A stretch of DNA of 64,000 nt from an uncultured Clostridia bacterium (GTDB taxonomy: Bacteria; Bacillota; Clostridia; Christensenellales; UBA1242). Positions 58,028 through 64,000 of the stretch are shown one piece after another. The stretch spans positions 186,001-250,000 of the forward strand of contig CAKVFI010000002.1 in assembly GCA_934746715.1 (NCBI GenBank). The letters are read 5' to 3'. The notes below the pieces were generated by a model that searched no databases, was not told the origin of the DNA, and was given only the letters and a program-made list of their open reading frames with translations. The translations under genes and the position numbers were made by a program. The first letter of the stretch is position 1. Each line of letters opens with the position of its first letter.

Positions 58028-58051
58028 TAATAAATATATAGGGGCGCACAA

Positions 58052-61000
58052 ATGAGTAATTTAAATCATAAAAATTTAAATCAAAAATCAAAGACTTTTG
58101 TGTTGGCAACAATGATAACCTTTGTTGCTATTTTTGCATCATCACTTATCAACTTTTGGTTGGGGGTCAATTTTAGCAAAACAACCAGTGTTGCACATGC
58201 GGCTGCATCAATTCCGCTTAATTGTGTTTCCCAAGATGCATACAATCAAGTAAACCAGTTTGGGCAATATAACAATATACTCGTCAATGATCTTTACTGG
58301 TTTAAATGCACAGTTAAAGATTCTTATACAAGTAATTCCAAGAAAAATCCAAATTTAAGTTTTTACCAAAGCACTTTGGGTTGGGATATAGATTGTGAAC
58401 CTGGAGATTCAAGTTCCAGCACGTGGTATTTAGGGAGAAAATATTATAATGGCAGCACTGCCAAATATTACAACAACAACTTGCCAGTGTTAAGGCAATT
58501 TATGGGCACTTGGGATACTATTGCATTTAAGATTAGGTTTAACAAGAGCTCTGACAACAAACAATTCCTTGTTGGACAATTTAATATTCCTTCTGGCACA
58601 AATGACTTTACAATCACAAATAAAGAAACTGGGACAACGCCTTTTTCTGCAATAGCGTATGGATACAAATTTACAATTGATGTAAAAGACAAAGATAATA
58701 ATACTATTACAACAATTACGCCAGAATTTAAACAAGAAGGAACAATTGTTTATGCTGATTTTGATGTTAAAATTCCAATGAATGAAATAACATTCATGAC
58801 ACCACGCAACAGCACAGACGGAGATAAAACCGACACAAGCAAAGGATATTGGGAAGAAACCTATACAACAACGGATAGTGCTGGTAATGGTACAACTTCC
58901 ACACCAAAAAAATTGACAAACAAAAAGTCATATTCGATTATTGAAACAAACGCAATTAATGAACAATTATTGAATATAAGCAATAGTCTTGCGTGTTGGT
59001 CAAACAATGAATATGTTCACAAAGCGGCACTTACATTTAAATTTACAGGAATAGCAGAAAAAGAAACTGTTTCAAGAGACTATACACTTAAATTTGTTGC
59101 TGATGGGTATAAATATACAAAGCATGACGTTACAACAAATGAAAGTTGGCAAAGCTCAAATGATTGCCCTGGCTCAGACTCATATGCTGGAAGGCTGGAT
59201 AACAACAAGCAAGCTAAATCAGCATGGAAATTAACTCAAAATGTTTATGTGCATTTGGCGTATGAACTGGAATATTACAACATGGCGTTGGGATATAATC
59301 TTGGGAATTACACATCATCTCGAAGGTCTAGCGACAAATTAATATTCGATCAAACGCATACAGTTCCAACAGTTGCATCATCTTATTGGAACTTTGGTTC
59401 ATCAAAAATAAGTTCTTCAGCAAACATTTCAACAACAAATTTGGTGGAAAGTGGTTTGCAAAGTGAAATAACTAAAGCCATGGGACAGTTGGGGCTTCAA
59501 TACAGCGAGATTAATGCGGTGTTTATTTGCAACGCAGAAGAATATTCAGATATCAGTAAACTTTACATTTACACCGACGCTGATGGCGATTATGAGTTTG
59601 AATTAGATGATAATTACGTTTTATATTCTGGCGAATATGTTGACGAATCAACTGATCAATCAACATTTTATAATATTTATAATAGCAATGGAATGTTTCT
59701 CATTGAGATAATAAAACCCACTGCGGAAACACCTGTGTTTGATGGAGTTGACAAAGCATATTTTAATTCATTGTTAAGAAGCAATGGAAATATGAAAATT
59801 GTTGTTGCAAATTCTCAATTTTCAAATGGTGGTGAAGTGGAAAATGGAGAAGATTTCCACGAAAGATTGTATGTGGTTGGTGCAGTTACTGACAGTGTTT
59901 TGGTGTTGGATAGTTCATATCTTTTGGGACAAGGTAGCACAGATGAACCTGGGATAACTTCGGGCAACCAAGTGGCTATTAAATATTTTGGATATTACTT
60001 TAATTCAAGTAATGGTTATAAACTTGAAAAAACAAAATTTGCTTTGAATATTGAAGGAACAAAATTGCCAACATCATCAAATGCAACTATTGATGAAATT
60101 AAACAATTGTTTGCAAATGACTATGTCTACATGGCGGGCAGTTTTAATTCAAAAGTTTTGTATGGTTGGGAATATAAGCCAGAAGAAATAAGCGGAAAGA
60201 ACTTTAAGCTGTCATACAAAGCAACCAGCTTGACAAAGGAAGGATGTGGTTATTCTTTAACATCAAACTCTGGCGTTGACACTTGGACATATACAATAAG
60301 GAAAAATTCTGTAACAAAAACTTTTTGGTTTAAAGTTAATTATACAAATGTTAAAATAAATGGCGAAACAAAAAAACTGATTACAACGGTTGCTGGTAAT
60401 GGGGACTGGTTCCCAGATGAAAGGGAAAATGCAAATTTAAGTTTGCCAATTGTGCCTATTTGGGTTGATAAAAATGATGCAAGTGAAGATGTTGAAATCC
60501 ATTTGATAAATCAAAAAAATACAGTTAACAATGGCTCAACAAAGGTTATCAGTGGTGTTATTGATGAAAATGGAAATGTTAAAGACGAAATTGTTTACAA
60601 CTATTCATCAAATCCTAAACAAAAATTTCCATATTCATATGGTACGGCTTTTTATACTTTAAATGATGATATTAAATCAACATCATTGTTTGGTGCTAGT
60701 TATACAAATCTTATAGGGTTTTCTGATACTTCCAAATATGGATTTTATAAATATGGTTATGAGATATCGCAATATAAGGTGAGAGTTCAAAGTTTGGATA
60801 GTGGCGATATATATTTAATGTATTATTCTATATGGCAAGAAGAAACTGCAACAAGCACAAATTACTCACCAATTGATAGGCTTGTTTCATATAACTATGG
60901 AGTTAAAGAGAATAGTGTTTCATCAATTGAATCTTCAACATTTGAAGAGTTGATTAAATCTGCAAAAAGTAAAGTTAAAGAAAAATGTGGGGTGGTTCTT

Positions 61001-64000
61001 CGTCTTAAAGTGTTTATTGAACCTGTTTGGAAAGAGGCCACAATAAACGTAGGTGCTAATGGAAAAAATCAAACAATTAAATTTGATAATACTTATGATA
61101 TAGGAAAACCAAATAATCAAACTCATAAAACATTTGCTTATTATTTGGTGAATAATGGTGACAATGTTGTTGTAGACAATGCAAAATGGGATTATTACAA
61201 TATTTCAAAAGATTTATATAATCATAATGTTAAAGTAAAAACTGAAACAAAATATAGTCTATTAGCAGAATCAACTGCAATAAAAACATATCAGGAATGT
61301 AGAGATATTAGGAATAAAGGCACCTATATGACCATTGACGGGATAAGAGGATACCTTGTAAGTAATCCTCTGATTATAGGTCCAAATAGTACGGCATTTT
61401 ATACTGGTTTACCAAATTTTATGCCAATTAATGGCACATGTACTGTAACACAATATCTTGTATATTCGTATATACAAACGACAAGGACAGAAAAATATGA
61501 AATTAATCTCAATCCATATTATGTTGAAAACATTTGCAAACTTAACCTTTTGGGAGCTGATGGATTTGCTCCTGCAAAGGGCGGTGACTACAACAGCGTT
61601 GTTCAAACAAGTTCATTAAATGATGAATATACATTTAAAAATTGGGTTAATCCAACATATAACAAATCAAAACCAATTGAAATTTACACAACTGAATTAA
61701 AATCTGGCGTGCAAACTTATCAAAATGCAATTAGCGATGACGCGTCTGATTTGGAAACTCAAAATAAATATTATTTGAGAAAAGTTTTCTCAACCAATGG
61801 AACAGATCGTTACATTTTTGTGGCACACGGACACAAAATTGGCAATCTTATTGTTGAAAAGAACGGGTTTAACAATGTTGGTTGGTCGTATAATGGCGCG
61901 GACGAAAATCCAAAAACACTTTACACAAACTCAAAATTTGATGCTGCCACTTTCCCTGCAAGTGAAAGTGAAAAATACACCATAAGGAATTATGACGACT
62001 CTGCAAATTGGCAATGGTATTACAATATTGATGGCAACAATGTTTTGGACAAAAATGGTTTGCTTATTGTGTTTGGCGATGGTGGACATGAACTGGTTAG
62101 CATTGAATTGATATTTAACACAATTAAACAAACAGATTTGCAAAAAGCACATCTTGGGTATGTTGAAGTTGAAATCACAAATGCAGAAACTGGCGCAGTT
62201 GAAAAATATCATGTTGAATACAATGCTGCATTAGGTGATATGGCTTATTACAAATATTCAGGTTCATATCTTGAACCAGTTGAAGGCATATTTGTGATTG
62301 GTGGCGGATTGAGAAATGTTGTTGCAAATGTTTATAGTTCAATTAGATTAAGCGAATTTAAAAATAGTGATGGATATGTTGTTACAGACACATATGCAGA
62401 CACATTAGGTTACAATTACACAAATTCTGTTAATGATAAATTTGACAACACAACAGCAGATGTAACAGTTAGATTTAGTTTGCAAAAACCAAGCAATTCA
62501 AAAACAACAACTTTAACTTGGTATGGAAAATCTACCGAATTAACAAATAACAGTGTAGTAACGGTTGATTCCAAATTTGATAGCATTGATTATGATGCAA
62601 ACATTGGTTACACTATTAAAAATCAATCATCAAATAATGCCGCATACGCAAAAACTCAAAAATATTATCCAAATGGGGAATCTTCATCTGCATATCAAGA
62701 TGTTTTGATAAAGCTTCTTAACAAAGTTACAGTTGAAGGCTTTGATTTGACAACACTTGATTTGGAAGAGTTGTTTGGCAACGATTATGCTAGTTTGACA
62801 GCAGATGAATCAACTTTTGCTGGCTGGCTGGTTGACAAAACAGTTTTGCAAAACCTTGGATACACTCAAAAACCTGGTCAAACAAAAACAACAGATAAAT
62901 GGTATTTGAATGGCAAAACTCAATCAAATGTGTGGATTTACAAAGGATGGATTAAATTTGATTGTTCTTCCGAATTTGAAACATTAAACAAAAAACGCGT
63001 TTTGGTTGATAAGGTAACAAAAATTTATGCTTATGGCGATTTTGTGCCAGAAGAAATTTGGGCGGATAGCACAATCTGTTATAAAGGTGCATACAAATTG
63101 CCAATTATTCCAAGTTGGAACAGCAAACACGATGTTTCTATAACAGACAAATTGGCTTACAAAACAGATTCAACTGGAAGCGATCGCATGGTTGAAGCAG
63201 TGCTTTACAACGGAAGTTATTCTTCAAACGTAACATACAAACTTAATGGCGAAACAAATGTTGACTTTGTTTATTCAAACGCGTCTGCATTCTTGCAACC
63301 TAATCAAATTACAAGCAGCTCACTTTACAACGCTGCGGGTAAATATGGTTTGTTTAAATACGGTCATGAAATTGCTGGTTATGAAATTTCATTCCGTTAT
63401 TCTGGTGTAAATTACTATGCTTATCTCAATAGCTTGTCAGATGCAAATGTGGAATGGAAAGCTGGCATGTCCGCTTCTTCAGTTTCAGTAGATTCTGGCA
63501 CATTGAGCAAAACAACATTAAAACAATTGATTCAAGCTTTCAACAACTGGACACAAGGTGATTTTGTTTTGGCAAGTACAACAATTAATGTTGTTCCTGT
63601 TTGGGCTCGTGCAAACATATTGTTGCAAGGCTCTGCAAAAGACCAATTTGCAAACAACAGAATGAATGTTTTGTATGGTGACAGATACTCAATTTCTCGT
63701 GGGAATTGTGCAACTTTGGGCAAATCAATTGCTTATTATACAACACCTTCAAATTGCGTTGTGGTTTGCGACAGTGGCGTAAGTTCAAACCAAATTTATT
63801 GGGATTATTTGGATATCCCTTCAGTTGATTTCAAATATAACAACGGCGTTTACACATTGCCAATAACAAAGTTTGAAACTGACAATATTTACAAAGTTAC
63901 ATTAAGCAATTTTAGAGGAAATCTTGCTGGCGATTATGGCACAGATATTGAAGTTGCAGCACCAAGCAAAGCATTGAATAAAAATGGAGATAATAGTTAC
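58052..64000 (+). CDS. Giant secreted surface protein, 5' part only
   Basis: The frame starts at ATG 58052 after AGGGGC and has no stop up to the right edge, so at least 1983 codons are present. The N-terminus has a signal peptide (KTFVLATMITFVAIFASSLINF, then a cut site near SVAHAA). The rest is rich in Asn, Ser, Thr, Tyr and Lys, with few charged clusters. A module of about 130 residues occurs twice: near 60650-61100 (SKYGFYKYGYEISQYKV...FIEPVWKEATINV) and 63300-63700 (GKYGLFKYGHEIAGYEISF...INVVPVWARANI). Other shared phrases are 'LPIVPIWV' and 'LPIIPSW'. It is probably an adhesin or other cell-surface protein with many small domains. I could not identify the domain family. Confidence 0.75.
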   Translation, partial: MSNLNHKNLNQKSKTFVLATMITFVAIFASSLINFWLGVNFSKTTSVAHAAASIPLNCVSQDAYNQVNQFGQYNNILVNDLYWFKCTVKDSYTSNSKKNPNLSFYQSTLGWDIDCEPGDSSSSTWYLGRKYYNGSTAKYYNNNLPVLRQFMGTWDTIAFKIRFNKSSDNKQFLVGQFNIPSGTNDFTITNKETGTTPFSAIAYGYKFTIDVKDKDNNTITTITPEFKQEGTIVYADFDVKIPMNEITFMTPRNSTDGDKTDTSKGYWEETYTTTDSAGNGTTSTPKKLTNKKSYSIIETNAINEQLLNISNSLACWSNNEYVHKAALTFKFTGIAEKETVSRDYTLKFVADGYKYTKHDVTTNESWQSSNDCPGSDSYAGRLDNNKQAKSAWKLTQNVYVHLAYELEYYNMALGYNLGNYTSSRRSSDKLIFDQTHTVPTVASSYWNFGSSKISSSANISTTNLVESGLQSEITKAMGQLGLQYSEINAVFICNAEEYSDISKLYIYTDADGDYEFELDDNYVLYSGEYVDESTDQSTFYNIYNSNGMFLIEIIKPTAETPVFDGVDKAYFNSLLRSNGNMKIVVANSQFSNGGEVENGEDFHERLYVVGAVTDSVLVLDSSYLLGQGSTDEPGITSGNQVAIKYFGYYFNSSNGYKLEKTKFALNIEGTKLPTSSNATIDEIKQLFANDYVYMAGSFNSKVLYGWEYKPEEISGKNFKLSYKATSLTKEGCGYSLTSNSGVDTWTYTIRKNSVTKTFWFKVNYTNVKINGETKKLITTVAGNGDWFPDERENANLSLPIVPIWVDKNDASEDVEIHLINQKNTVNNGSTKVISGVIDENGNVKDEIVYNYSSNPKQKFPYSYGTAFYTLNDDIKSTSLFGASYTNLIGFSDTSKYGFYKYGYEISQYKVRVQSLDSGDIYLMYYSIWQEETATSTNYSPIDRLVSYNYGVKENSVSSIESSTFEELIKSAKSKVKEKCGVVLRLKVFIEPVWKEATINVGANGKNQTIKFDNTYDIGKPNNQTHKTFAYYLVNNGDNVVVDNAKWDYYNISKDLYNHNVKVKTETKYSLLAESTAIKTYQECRDIRNKGTYMTIDGIRGYLVSNPLIIGPNSTAFYTGLPNFMPINGTCTVTQYLVYSYIQTTRTEKYEINLNPYYVENICKLNLLGADGFAPAKGGDYNSVVQTSSLNDEYTFKNWVNPTYNKSKPIEIYTTELKSGVQTYQNAISDDASDLETQNKYYLRKVFSTNGTDRYIFVAHGHKIGNLIVEKNGFNNVGWSYNGADENPKTLYTNSKFDAATFPASESEKYTIRNYDDSANWQWYYNIDGNNVLDKNGLLIVFGDGGHELVSIELIFNTIKQTDLQKAHLGYVEVEITNAETGAVEKYHVEYNAALGDMAYYKYSGSYLEPVEGIFVIGGGLRNVVANVYSSIRLSEFKNSDGYVVTDTYADTLGYNYTNSVNDKFDNTTADVTVRFSLQKPSNSKTTTLTWYGKSTELTNNSVVTVDSKFDSIDYDANIGYTIKNQSSNNAAYAKTQKYYPNGESSSAYQDVLIKLLNKVTVEGFDLTTLDLEELFGNDYASLTADESTFAGWLVDKTVLQNLGYTQKPGQTKTTDKWYLNGKTQSNVWIYKGWIKFDCSSEFETLNKKRVLVDKVTKIYAYGDFVPEEIWADSTICYKGAYKLPIIPSWNSKHDVSITDKLAYKTDSTGSDRMVEAVLYNGSYSSNVTYKLNGETNVDFVYSNASAFLQPNQITSSSLYNAAGKYGLFKYGHEIAGYEISFRYSGVNYYAYLNSLSDANVEWKAGMSASSVSVDSGTLSKTTLKQLIQAFNNWTQGDFVLASTTINVVPVWARANILLQGSAKDQFANNRMNVLYGDRYSISRGNCATLGKSIAYYTTPSNCVVVCDSGVSSNQIYWDYLDIPSVDFKYNNGVYTLPITKFETDNIYKVTLSNFRGNLAGDYGTDIEVAAPSKALNKNGDNSY

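Noticed and set aside
1..64000. tRNA genes, rRNA genes, CRISPR arrays, transposases
   Set aside because: I looked for GTTCRA-type T-arms, CCA-ended cloverleafs, regularly spaced repeats and DDE or serine recombinase motifs and saw none apart from the tmRNA. A covariance scan could still find something I missed.

Overview
The window is a stretch of an AT-rich, low-GC Gram-positive chromosome. The evidence for Bacillota is SpoVG, a zinc-type S14 (rpsZ), the rpmE-prmC-prfA and secG-rnr-smpB-ssrA gene neighbourhoods, lipobox lipoproteins, strong Shine-Dalgarno sites and near-consensus SigA promoters (TTGACA-17-TATAAT). TGA, TAA and TAG all act as stops, so the code is standard. An uncultured gut-type Clostridia lineage is a reasonable guess, but the sequence alone does not prove it. 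I saw no tRNA, rRNA, CRISPR array, insertion sequence or prophage.

Layout. Bases 1-2816 hold the 3' part of a repeat-rich surface protein, and 58052-64000 hold the first 1983 codons of another giant secreted protein that runs off the right edge. From 3.0 to 10.2 kb come spoVG (minus), murC, rpmE, prmC, prfA, a 611-residue protein of unknown function with a histone-H1-like Lys/Ala/Pro tract, and a small minus-strand unknown. From 10.99 to 26.9 kb lies one uninterrupted S10-spc-alpha ribosomal supercluster (rpsJ to rplQ, including secY, adk, map, a KOW protein, infA, rpmJ and rpoA). From 27.3 to 32.8 kb lies the str region (rpsL, a ThyX-like gene, rpsG, fusA, tuf). Then come a structured RNA resembling 6S RNA, an MFS-like transporter, trpS behind a leader peptide with two Trp codons, and an ArsR regulator next to a perfect 20-bp palindrome. 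From 37.7 to 48.9 kb are lower-glycolysis genes (pgk, gpmI, and pyk without its C-terminal domain) interleaved with secG, rnr, smpB and the tmRNA gene ssrA, plus a PIN-like protein preceded by a tiny coupled ORF. The right third holds membrane and zinc-ribbon proteins (TVP38, SPFH, TM2), a HAD phosphatase, a PflA-like radical SAM protein, rpiB and mnmA.

How the genes work together. Most of the window is translation: ribosomal proteins, IF1, EF-G, EF-Tu, RF1 and the methylase that modifies it, TrpRS, the thiouridylase MnmA, and the trans-translation set (RNase R, SmpB, tmRNA). SecY and SecG belong to the export channel that the surface proteins and lipoproteins would use. Pgk, GpmI, Pyk and RpiB are central carbon enzymes.

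The least ordinary signals are regulatory: the trpS attenuator, long structured leaders before rpsJ, rpsM and rpsL, twin palindromic operators at 52.1 kb, the ArsR-linked palindrome at 36.8 kb, and several genes whose -10 box sits only 4-7 nt before the start codon, which predicts leaderless mRNAs.
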